64,000 nt of DNA from Candidatus Hamiltonella defensa 5AT (Acyrthosiphon pisum) (GTDB lineage Bacteria; Pseudomonadota; Gammaproteobacteria; Enterobacterales; Enterobacteriaceae). Position 1 is the first letter of the stretch; every line of letters starts with the position of its first letter. Of the stretch, positions 56,805 through 64,000 are shown piece after piece. A model generated the notes under the pieces. It was not told the origin of the DNA, made no database searches, and was given only the letters and a program-made list of their open reading frames with translations. Both the position numbers and the translations under genes were made by a program. The stretch is taken from the NCBI RefSeq assembly GCF_000021705.1, contig NC_012751.1, positions 248,001 to 312,000 on the forward strand. The letters run 5' to 3'.

Positions 56805-57467
56805 ATGAAGTTATTTTTTGCATATAGGAACGAAATGCTTCAGAAGATTCTAGAACACAGTGAGCTCGATAACAACAGCGTTTCTTTAAAGAACATTCAA
56901 GAAGAGCTTGAGAACGAAATCGACAAAGAAATAAAGGGCCATCATGAACACCTTCAGTACTCGAAGTTATACTCAATGCTATATAAAATCATAAAAAATA
57001 AAAACACTCTCAAATATGGTACTGAAATATTAGACAATTCAGACCCTACTTTGAAGTATAACATTCAAGTAGTAAAAAACGCTGTTTTAGCCAAGCTAGA
57101 AAAAATGGAAAATAATAAAACCAAAAATAATTCTAAACAAAACTTTTTTACAAAAAACAAGACTTCTTTAACAAAAGAGCAGATAGCAAATATGAAAAAA
57201 ATAATCCAGGAAGATGGCATAGACTTGAGTTCTATTTTAAGTGGTAAAACTTTAGAAGTTGTTAAACAAAATCTCAATCAAGAATTACGGTTGTTTTCTA
57301 AGAAATATTATTCAATACCAGAAGATGGTAAAAAAATAAGCAGTAAAATATTCATAGAACGAAATAAAAAGGATGCCAAATTTGAGCTTCATAACCTATA
57401 TCTTTTAAAACCTCAGCTTTTAAAAATGCTATCCGCTATCAACAGCGAGAATTCTGAAAATGTTTAG
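56805..57467 (+). CDS. Hypothetical Lys/Asn-rich protein, 220 residues
   Basis: I do not recognise it. GAAGGA lies 12 bases before the ATG. It has no signal peptide or membrane helix. Charged helices (EELENEIDKEIKGHHEHLQY, LYSMLYKIIKNKNTLKYG) are followed by an Asn/Lys-rich linker (ENNKTKNNSKQNFFTKNK) and a second helical part (KEQIANMKKIIQEDG, LEVVKQNLNQELRLFSKKYY). The high Lys and Asn content and the AT-rich codons differ from nearby housekeeping genes. Horizontally acquired or effector-like origin is possible, but not shown. Confidence 0.55.
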   Translation: MKLFFAYRNEMLQKILEHSELDNNSVSLKNIQEELENEIDKEIKGHHEHLQYSKLYSMLYKIIKNKNTLKYGTEILDNSDPTLKYNIQVVKNAVLAKLEKMENNKTKNNSKQNFFTKNKTSLTKEQIANMKKIIQEDGIDLSSILSGKTLEVVKQNLNQELRLFSKKYYSIPEDGKKISSKIFIERNKKDAKFELHNLYLLKPQLLKMLSAINSENSENV

Positions 57468-57523
57468 ATAAAATTGACCCAGCCCGCGAGTGCAGGGCGT
57501 TGTTGGGTTACTCAGCGTGATAT

Positions 57524-57640
57524 GGCACTGTTAACAAAGTTAATATTAAGATAGGCTTTGTTTTTTTGAGGGTGATAAAAAAGGACAGCGCCTGGATATG
57601 AAAGCTTTTAAGGGGCTTTGGATAAAGAGAAAATGGAGAT
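57524..57640 (+). mobile_element. Internally deleted remnant of the IS5-family element
   Basis: GGCACTGTTAACAAAGTTAA plus the following leader matches the left end of the IS at 6448, but then jumps to the middle of its second frame (GACAGCGCCTGGATATGAAAG...; compare 6951-7010). About 430 bases are missing between the parts, and the right end is lost. Confidence 0.8.
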
Positions 57641-57701
57641 CTGTATGTTTTCATCCGTGACACAACTTTTAGTGAAAATACTTTTAGATTGCATCAGAGC
57701 T

Positions 57702-58259
57702 CTATTGATATGATGACCAGTTGCGTACCGGACCAGTATCAATATGAATAAAATGACTTTTAGGATAATAACCTACTCCCCCGGCTCTCATTCTTAATGC
57801 CGCTTTATAAATTTTGTTCAGTGGTATGCCTTCAATGTAAAAATCCACAGCACGACCTAAAGTATGAAAGCTGTTTATAGCTACAGCAGAGCTGCTCTTT
57901 CTTAACAAATTATTGGTTTTTTTTGTTCGATAACCTGAAATAAGCTGTATAGGTTTATTGGTACCCAATAAATTTTGTAAACGATACAGTTGATTAAATA
58001 ATTGAGAGTCAATAGATTTTAATTTATTGGCTCTAAAATCTCGAAATATGTAATTTAAACGAGACAGCCCTTTTTTATTATATTTTCTTCCATCGAAAAA
58101 CTCTGTTTTAATAAATTCTCCTGTAGGAGTGTGATTAATTTCTAGTATTCTCGGCTTCGGACGGGATGCCGCCAAACCCAAAGGAGATAACAGAACCGAT
58201 CCCAAAAAAGCGCCTCCTAAAATAAACCACTTCCGTCGATGCATATCTATTTTATCCAT
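57702..58259 (-). CDS. mepK: Murein DD-endopeptidase MepK (YcbK, DUF882)
   Basis: Zinc-dependent peptidoglycan hydrolase that cuts cross-links to allow wall growth. From MDKIDMHRRKWFILGGAFLG a Tat-like signal (Arg-Arg) leads to the mature protein: TEFFDGRKYNKKGL, LNYIFRDFRANKLKSID, PIQLISGYRTKKTNNLLRK, SFHTLGRAVDFYIEGIPL and HFIHIDTGPVRNW, with the metal-binding His and Asp in SFHTLGRAVD and HID. I start at 58259 because E. coli MepK begins MDKFDANRRK; the ORF can extend to 58283. The match is close, although the enzyme normally sits near ycbB, which is absent here. Confidence 0.9.
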   Translation of the reverse strand: MDKIDMHRRKWFILGGAFLGSVLLSPLGLAASRPKPRILEINHTPTGEFIKTEFFDGRKYNKKGLSRLNYIFRDFRANKLKSIDSQLFNQLYRLQNLLGTNKPIQLISGYRTKKTNNLLRKSSSAVAINSFHTLGRAVDFYIEGIPLNKIYKAALRMRAGGVGYYPKSHFIHIDTGPVRNWSSYQ

Positions 58260-58319
58260 AGCTGTCTCTGTGAATAATATCAATATTAAATAACCTTAAC
58301 GACCTATAAAAAATGGAAT

Positions 58320-59063
58320 TCATATCTTTTTCATATTGCGTTGACGTACTGCTTCAAACAGACAAACACCAGTGGCAACCGATACGTTTAAAGAAGAGAC
58401 CCTGCCCAGCATGGGAATTCGTATTAAATGATCACAATGCTCTCGAGTTAAACGACGTAGCCCTTTTTCTTCGGATCCCATCACTAAAGCCATAGAGCCT
58501 GTCATCCTCGCTTCATACACCGTTTTTTTTGCTTCGCCTGCCGTACCTATAATCAAAAGATGATATTCCTTCAATACTCTGAGAGTACGAGCCAGATTGG
58601 TAACCCTGATCACGGGAATATTTTCGGCAGCGCCACTGGCCGCTTTTTTTACAGTGGCGTTCAAAGGAGCACTCCGATCACGTGGCAATATGACGATCTG
58701 TACGCCGCTGGCCTCGGCACTACGTAAACAGGCCCCTAAATTATGAGGATCAGTGATGCCGTCTAATACCAAAACAAAAGGGGTATCCAAGCTATTGAGT
58801 AAGGCTGGTAACTCATTTTCTTGATACTGATGCGCAGAACACACTTTCGCCATGATGCCTTGGTGGACTCCGCCGCCAGTTTGAGCGTCTAAATATTGGC
58901 GAGAAGTGAAAAGAATACTCAGACCAGCCGATTTGAGCTCTTTTACCAAGGATTGAAGACGATAACTGTCATTATTCTGTAAAATAAAAATTTCCAAAAA
59001 ACGCTCTGGGTGATGCTCTAAAAATGCTTTAATACTGTGGAAACCGTAAATAATGTCACTCAT
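58320..59063 (-). CDS. rlmB: 23S rRNA (Gm2251) 2'-O-methyltransferase RlmB
   Basis: SPOUT methyltransferase that modifies G2251 in the peptidyl-transferase P-loop. YGFHSIKAFLEHHPERFLEI is the N-terminal RNA-binding domain. The knotted catalytic part has LDGITDPHNLGACLRSAEAS, ALVMGSEEKGLRRLTREHCD and IPMLGRVSSLNVSVATGVCL. Length (about 247) is normal. The start at 59063 (MSDIIYG) fits homologues; it overlaps the end of rnr, so both are one transcript. Confidence 0.96.
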   Translation of the reverse strand: MSDIIYGFHSIKAFLEHHPERFLEIFILQNNDSYRLQSLVKELKSAGLSILFTSRQYLDAQTGGGVHQGIMAKVCSAHQYQENELPALLNSLDTPFVLVLDGITDPHNLGACLRSAEASGVQIVILPRDRSAPLNATVKKAASGAAENIPVIRVTNLARTLRVLKEYHLLIIGTAGEAKKTVYEARMTGSMALVMGSEEKGLRRLTREHCDHLIRIPMLGRVSSLNVSVATGVCLFEAVRQRNMKKI

Positions 59064-61404
59064 CATCTTTCTTAATAGTGGTTTTTTTTGGATTGGTTCT
59101 CGCCCGCTTTTTTTGAGGGGGCGTTTTCGTATTTTTCATTTTGGTTTTTTTTGCGTTTTCTCGGGCGGTTTTCCCTTTGACTTGAGGTTTTCTGTCACTG
59201 GAAACTAAAGAAAAATCAATTTTACGTTGATCCATATTCACCGCCTCTACCCTAACTTTCACCGTATCCCCTAAACGATAAAGGATCCCTGAAGATTCCC
59301 CTATCATACGTTGCCCAATACTGTCATACCGATAATAGTCGTTATCCAGACTAGAAACATGCACCAAACCATCAATTAAAAAATCATCAAGACGAACAAA
59401 AAATCCAAAACCAGTCACGGTGGTGATGATCCCTATAAAGACATTCCCAACCTGATCACGCATAAAATCGCATTTTAACCAATCAGCCACATTTCTGGTC
59501 GCTTCATCAGCACGACGTTCTGCCATGGAAGCATGTTGGCCCAGTTCAAGCATTTCTTCATAGGTGCTGTGCCAACCTCCAGTCGGTGTTGAGCGTGTTT
59601 TGAGAGGATCTTGTTGCTTCGTATTTTGTTCGTTCGATGTCTTCCAAAGGAGATATTTAATCGCTCTATGCATCACGAGATCAGGATAACGGCGAATAGG
59701 GGAAGTAAAATGCCCATAAGAGCTTAATGCCAAACCAAAGTGCCCTCTGTTCTCGGGATCGTAAACCGCCTGCTTCATAGATCGCAGTAGCATGGTTTGC
59801 AACATTTGTTGATCTGGGCGATCCGCTATTTTACACATCAGTTCTGCATAATCTTTGGGTTGTGGTTTGAGATCGCCTCCTAATGCCAAACTGAGTTCAC
59901 CCAAAACGCTGCGTAATCCTGTCATAGCATCGTCTGAAGGGCGATCATGGACGCGAAAAAGCACTGGCTCTTTCTGTTTTTCAACGAAACGGGCAGCGGC
60001 AATATTGGCTAGAATCATGCATTCTTCGATCAATTTATGTGCGTCATTTCGTAATAAAGGCTCAATGCGTTCTATCCGCATTTGCTCATTAAAAATGAAT
60101 TTGGCTTCTTCTGTTTCAAATGCAATCCCTCCGCGTTGTTCTCTTGCACGATCAAGCATTTTATACATCGCATAAAGCTCTTCAAGATGAGGGATCAAAG
60201 GTTGATATTGATCACGTAAGCTTTGTTCACCATCAAGGATGCGCCATACTTTTGTGTAAGTTAAACGTGCGTGTGATTTTATGGTGGCTTCATAAAATCG
60301 ATAAGATGAGAGTTTGCCTTGCGCAGAAAGCGTCATTTCACAGACCATGGATAAACGATCCACTGATGGATTGAGGGAACAGAGTCCATTTGACAAAATT
60401 TCAGGCAGCATCGGAATGACTTGAGAAGGGAAATAGACTGAATTACTTCGATTTTTTGCTTCATCGTCCAGTGCGGTATTAGGGCGAACGTAATAGCTCA
60501 CATCTGCAATCGCCACCCATAAACGCCAACCCCCTCCTCGTTTTTTTTCGCAATACACCGCATCGTCAAAATCACGGGCATCTTCACCATCAATGGTCAT
60601 TAAAGGCAATGCTCGTAAATCAACTCGTCCTTGTTTAGCCTCTTCGGGAACCTCTTCCTTTAATTGGCCTATTTCTTTTTTTATTTCATCTGACCAGAGG
60701 TAAGGAATTTCATGGGTACGTAGCGCCATATCAACGGCAATGCCTGTACCCATATTCTCCCCTAATATTTCAATAATTTTACCTACAGCTTTACTGCAAT
60801 AGGTCGCGCGCTGAGTGAGCTCTACCACCACCAGAAATCCCATACGGGCGCTTTGAGCATGTTCCGATGGAATCAAAATATCAAAGCTCAATCGGGCGTC
60901 ATCGGGCACAACAAAACCGACACCGGCATCGACAAAATAACGACCGACAATCTGGCTTTTTTTGGGTACCAAGACTCGCACAATCCGTGCTTCCCTTCGC
61001 CCTTTGCGATCAGGGCTCAAGGGTTGCACCAGAACGACATCACCATGAATGGCTTTTTTCATCTGTTCCGCAGAAAGATATAAATCGTCTTTACTCCCTT
61101 CAACACGTAAAAAACCAAAACCATCACGGTGGCCTATCACCGTGCCTTTTAATAAATCTAAGCGTTCTGGCAACGCGTAACATTGACGGCGAGTAAAAAC
61201 CAGTTGTCCATCACGTTCCATAGCTTTTAAACGACGCCTCAGGGCTTCCAGAGACGCTTCACCTGATAAATTCAGATCATTAGCCAACTCTATACGGCTA
61301 ACAGGCGTTTCACGTTGAGCAAGGTGCGCTAAAATAAATTCTCGACTAGGAATAGGAGATTCGTATTTCTTTGCTTCACGTTCAAAGAAAGGATCTTGCG
61401 ACAT
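59056..61404 (-). CDS. rnr: 3'-5' exoribonuclease R
   Basis: RNase R degrades structured RNA and defective rRNA and tRNA, and works with tmRNA. Domains in order: an N-terminal winged helix (SQDPFFEREAKKYESPIPSR), two cold-shock domains (GTVIGHRDGFGFLRVEGSKD), the RNB catalytic domain with TIDGEDARDFDDAVY (metal-binding Asps) and GHFGLALSSYGHFTSPIRRY, an S1 domain (TGFGFFVRLDDFLIDGLVHV) and a Lys-rich tail. I start at MSQDP (61404), matching E. coli, not the ATG ten codons upstream. The NsrR regulator usually found between purA and rnr is absent. Confidence 0.97.
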   Translation of the reverse strand: MSQDPFFEREAKKYESPIPSREFILAHLAQRETPVSRIELANDLNLSGEASLEALRRRLKAMERDGQLVFTRRQCYALPERLDLLKGTVIGHRDGFGFLRVEGSKDDLYLSAEQMKKAIHGDVVLVQPLSPDRKGRREARIVRVLVPKKSQIVGRYFVDAGVGFVVPDDARLSFDILIPSEHAQSARMGFLVVVELTQRATYCSKAVGKIIEILGENMGTGIAVDMALRTHEIPYLWSDEIKKEIGQLKEEVPEEAKQGRVDLRALPLMTIDGEDARDFDDAVYCEKKRGGGWRLWVAIADVSYYVRPNTALDDEAKNRSNSVYFPSQVIPMLPEILSNGLCSLNPSVDRLSMVCEMTLSAQGKLSSYRFYEATIKSHARLTYTKVWRILDGEQSLRDQYQPLIPHLEELYAMYKMLDRAREQRGGIAFETEEAKFIFNEQMRIERIEPLLRNDAHKLIEECMILANIAAARFVEKQKEPVLFRVHDRPSDDAMTGLRSVLGELSLALGGDLKPQPKDYAELMCKIADRPDQQMLQTMLLRSMKQAVYDPENRGHFGLALSSYGHFTSPIRRYPDLVMHRAIKYLLWKTSNEQNTKQQDPLKTRSTPTGGWHSTYEEMLELGQHASMAERRADEATRNVADWLKCDFMRDQVGNVFIGIITTVTGFGFFVRLDDFLIDGLVHVSSLDNDYYRYDSIGQRMIGESSGILYRLGDTVKVRVEAVNMDQRKIDFSLVSSDRKPQVKGKTARENAKKTKMKNTKTPPQKKRARTNPKKTTIKKDDE

Positions 61405-61481
61405 CAAAATTTCTCCTTCGTTGTCTATTGTCATTACAATGCCAAAAGCGCATTTTGTAAAAAATTTTAGTCGATCTTTTT

Positions 61482-62792
61482 CTATTTTTTTATCATTTCA
61501 TCAAATGGGTGTCGCAAAATAATGGTTTCTTCGCGATCGGGTCCGGTAGAAATGATATCTACCGGGACACCAGTCAGTTCTTCAACACGTTTGATGTAAT
61601 TTAACGCCGTTTGAGGCAACTGGCTTTTCTCTTTAATGCCAAATGTGCTTTCTTTCCATCCCGGTAAGGCTTCATATATAGGTTCAACTTCTGCCCACTC
61701 AGCCGATGTAATAGGGGTACTCATGGTTTCCGTGCCATCAGTTCTCTTATAACGCACGCAAATTTTAACGGTTTTTAGCCCATCCAATACGTCCAATTTG
61801 GTCATACACAAACCAGATAAGGAATTCATTTGAATCGCCTGCCGCAAGCTGACGGCATCAAGCCACCCTGTACGGCGGCTTCGGCCTGTCGTGGCGCCGT
61901 ATTCATGGCCTTTATCACGAAGAAAATTCCCTGTCTCGTCATTGAGTTCGGTAGGGAAAGGGCCTGCCCCCACACGAGTCGAATAGGCTTTGACGATCCC
62001 CAAAATATAGTCAATGTACAAAGGACCAAAACCAGCACCTGTTGCGACACTCCCCGCAGTGGTATTAGAAGAGGTCACATAAGGATAAGTACCATGATCG
62101 ATATCTAAAAAAGTGCCTTGTGCGCCTTCAAATAGTAAATTTTCAGCCTTTTCTCTGGCTTGGCTTAATACTTGCGTGACGTCAATCACCATATTTTTTA
62201 ATATATCGGCAATGCCCCATATACTCTCAACAACACGCTGGTAGTGAACCGGCTCTGCTTTATAATAATGGACCAATTGAAAATTATGGTATTCAATGAC
62301 CTCTTTAAGCTGTGATTCAAAAGTTATTTGATTGAAAAGATCACCTAAACGTAATGCCCTGCGGGCGACTTTATCTTCATAAGCAGGCCCTATTCCACGG
62401 CCGGTGGTACCAATGGCTTTGCTCCCTCGCGCTTTTTCCCTTTCATTATCCAAAGCGACATGATAAGGAAGGATCAGTGGACAAGCGGCAGACAGCAATA
62501 ACCTGTTACGAACAGGCACACCTTGCATCTCAAGTTCTTTGATCTCTTTGATTAAAGCATGAGGCTCCAAGACCACGCCGTTACCAATAATATTGATGGT
62601 ATTATTGCGCAAAATGCCAGAAGGGATTAGATGTAAAACCGTTTTTTTACCCTTGCTGATTAAGGTGTGGCCGGCATTATGCCCGCCTTGATAACGCACA
62701 ACATATTTTGCCCGTTCAGTCAGCAAATCAACAATTTTGCCTTTACCTTCGTCACCCCATTGTGCTCCAAGCACGACTATATTTTTACCCAT
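61482..62792 (-). CDS. purA: Adenylosuccinate synthetase PurA
   Basis: First committed step of AMP synthesis, IMP + Asp + GTP to adenylosuccinate. MGKNIVVLGAQWGDEGKGKI is the P-loop and switch, YVVRYQGGHNAGHTL the catalytic His loop, then IGTTGRGIGPAYEDK, YPYVTSSNTTAGSVATGAGF and TGRSRRTGWLDAVSLRQAIQ. Length is normal (436). MGK at 62792 is the conserved start; an ATG four codons earlier is possible. It precedes rnr by 77 bases. Confidence 0.97.
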   Translation of the reverse strand: MGKNIVVLGAQWGDEGKGKIVDLLTERAKYVVRYQGGHNAGHTLISKGKKTVLHLIPSGILRNNTINIIGNGVVLEPHALIKEIKELEMQGVPVRNRLLLSAACPLILPYHVALDNEREKARGSKAIGTTGRGIGPAYEDKVARRALRLGDLFNQITFESQLKEVIEYHNFQLVHYYKAEPVHYQRVVESIWGIADILKNMVIDVTQVLSQAREKAENLLFEGAQGTFLDIDHGTYPYVTSSNTTAGSVATGAGFGPLYIDYILGIVKAYSTRVGAGPFPTELNDETGNFLRDKGHEYGATTGRSRRTGWLDAVSLRQAIQMNSLSGLCMTKLDVLDGLKTVKICVRYKRTDGTETMSTPITSAEWAEVEPIYEALPGWKESTFGIKEKSQLPQTALNYIKRVEELTGVPVDIISTGPDREETIILRHPFDEMIKK

Positions 62793-63049
62793 GTCAAAAA
62801 TCACCTAATTGCTTAAAAAAAGATTCTAACATTTGATTTTTATGCTGACAGCACTTTATTTGTTTTTTTAAAAAAATTGAAAAATTCGATGGATTTAATG
62901 ATGGGCGGTTTGATGAAATCTTTTGCAACGCCGTATTGAGGGCAGTCAATTCAAATGAGGTTAAAATGATAAGCGCGTTGCATCTGCGCCATTAAACATC
63001 TACTATTTAGCTCATTTCCAGTTACCTTATTAATGAAAACGATGACATC
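62793..63049. other. Divergent promoter region between purA and ygiM
   Basis: 257 bases, AT-rich near purA. Promoters for both genes should lie here; no distinctive operator or RNA is seen. The two genes are not neighbours in E. coli, so a rearrangement has placed them together. Confidence 0.5.
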
Positions 63050-63673
63050 ATGCAAAAACGACATTGCATCTATCTTGCGATATTGAGTTTACCTATCTCT
63101 TTAAGTGCACAAGCAGCAGAAGAAGAACGTTATATTTCAGATAACCTAACGACCTATGTTCATAGCGGCCCTGGGGATGAGTATCGTATCCTCGGTGTAT
63201 TAAAAGCAGGTGAACCCGTCACTTTGCTGGACGTCCACACCACCACTCAGTATGCTCAAATCCGCGATAAAAAAGGACGTGTTGTTTGGCTCCCTGCGAA
63301 GCAGCTCAGCCAAGTACCAAGCCAACTTTCACGTTTACCCGACTTGGAGCAGAAAATTAAAAATTTAACGGATCAATTAAATGACACTCACCATCGTTTG
63401 AAAGAGCGTAGCCAAGAAATACAAGAAAAAATTGCGCTCAGTGAAAAATTGATTGAGGGTTTAAAAAGTGAAAATAAAGGATTAAAAGAGCAGCTTACTA
63501 TCCGCAATCAACAGATCAACGAAATTGAAAATAAAACAAATGCCGAGAAAAACAACATCATGATGAAATGGTTTACTTACGGAGGAATGGTGGCTGGCAC
63601 AGGCTTTATTTTGGGTTTGCTGCTTCCTTTTTTGATTCCGCGTCGTAAAAGAAATCACCGTTGGATGGATTAG
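63050..63673 (+). CDS. ygiM: SH3-domain envelope protein YgiM
   Basis: An inner-membrane protein with a periplasmic bacterial SH3 domain. A signal peptide (CIYLAILSLPISLSAQAAEE) is followed by SDNLTTYVHSGPGDEYRILG and GRVVWLPAKQLSQVPS (SH3b). A coiled coil runs from about residue 95 to 165 (LEQKIKNLTDQLND...). A membrane helix (TYGGMVAGTGFILGLLLPFL) and a basic cytoplasmic end RRKRNHRWMD complete it. This architecture and the ending are diagnostic of YgiM. Its function is not established. In E. coli cca follows; here the downstream DNA holds no intact cca. Confidence 0.92.
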   Translation: MQKRHCIYLAILSLPISLSAQAAEEERYISDNLTTYVHSGPGDEYRILGVLKAGEPVTLLDVHTTTQYAQIRDKKGRVVWLPAKQLSQVPSQLSRLPDLEQKIKNLTDQLNDTHHRLKERSQEIQEKIALSEKLIEGLKSENKGLKEQLTIRNQQINEIENKTNAEKNNIMMKWFTYGGMVAGTGFILGLLLPFLIPRRKRNHRWMD

Positions 63674-64000
63674 GTCATGTATTTGATATTTGATCGGGTT
63701 TGTCTCATTGATCGGGAAATCTGAGTTTTGGATAATAAATTGATATAAATCAGGTGATCATTCTTTGATAAGAATCGGAGTAAGTGGCTTATGTGAAGAT
63801 AATTATGAGGTTCGATTATTTTATAAAATCCCCCCCTCTTTAATGGGATACTGTCTGTTTTTCATCTTTTATCATCCTCAAAAACAGAGATTATTTTAAA
63901 CATTTACTTTGTTAACAGTACCATACCATTACACAGCCATTACACCTTTCACAGTGAAGGGGAAGAAATCGACCTCAATGATTGAGCCAAGAGGTGAGTT
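63674..64000. other. Downstream flank of ygiM with IS5-like end at 63904-63922
   Basis: No intact gene. GTGAAGATA at about 63792, in the position of a cca start codon, is followed by non-homologous sequence. TTACTTTGTTAACAGTACC (63904-63922) matches the right end of the IS at 6448-7299 in 17 of 19 bases. The rest cannot be assigned. Confidence 0.4.

Noticed and set aside
1..64000. tRNA, rRNA or CRISPR loci
   Set aside because: I saw no cloverleaf-type sequence ending in CCA, no rRNA text and no direct repeats with unique spacers. Short RNAs could be missed by eye.

Overview
The window reads as the chromosome of a gamma-proteobacterium of the order Enterobacterales that is losing genes. Housekeeping proteins (NuoA-F, SeqA, PurA, RNase R, RlmB, BioA, SerC, PurE/PurK, CoaE, GpmA) match enterobacterial families closely, and several pairs keep enterobacterial order (ybfF/seqA, coaE-zapD, rnr-rlmB near purA). 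The DNA is AT-rich, has many one-lesion pseudogenes, and carries group II introns, insertion sequences, RTX-type exporters, IncI-like plasmid genes and Mu-like phage debris. This pattern fits a facultative insect endosymbiont such as 'Candidatus Hamiltonella' or a relative. That assignment is my inference from gene content and was not checked by any search.

Layout. 1-3.3 kb: type II secretion genes gspC-gspD-gspE on the minus strand; gspE is frameshifted. 4.1-5.7 kb: a decayed gene of unknown function. 6.0-9.2 kb: Mu-like prophage fragments, one of them split by an IS5-family element, plus a MazEF-like toxin-antitoxin pair. 9.1-13.7 kb: IncI-plasmid-like genes (pilV fragment, frameshifted pilS, NikB-type relaxase, HU-like protein) and a FitAB-type toxin-antitoxin pair. 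13.9-17.7 kb: group II intron copy A with a dead reverse transcriptase, lying between halves of two unrelated genes. 17.8-27.3 kb: gpmA, an orphan type I secretion ABC protein, ybfF, seqA and nuoA-F; the nuo operon stops after nuoF. 27.3-33 kb: an ABC/HlyD/ABC exporter in the order seen in MARTX systems, with no toxin gene beside it. 33.5-34.8 kb: bioA. 34.9-37.9 kb: an autotransporter broken by expanded 8-bp repeats. 38.1-44.1 kb: a CS1-like (alpha-class) chaperone-usher fimbrial operon whose usher has an in-frame stop and whose tip adhesin holds an IS630-family insertion. 44.4-49.2 kb: EamA transporter, serC, gltP (amber stop) and rhlE. 49.3-50.9 kb: an unknown gene with nine 25-residue repeats. 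51.3-53.7 kb: purE, purK, coaE and the first 12 codons of zapD, cut by group II intron copy B (53656-56000), whose reverse transcriptase is intact. 56.4-57.5 kb: two unknown ORFs. 57.7-63.7 kb: mepK, rlmB, rnr, purA and ygiM.

How it fits together. The disabled genes mostly build surface or secretion machines (T2SS ATPase, type IV pilin, usher, adhesin, autotransporter) or belong to mobile DNA, while central metabolism, RNA processing and the RTX exporter look intact. The two intron copies are each exactly 2345 bp, lie in opposite orientation 37 kb apart, and have 5' and 3' flanks that do not belong to the same gene. The most economical reading is that homologous recombination between intron copies has reshuffled this chromosome.
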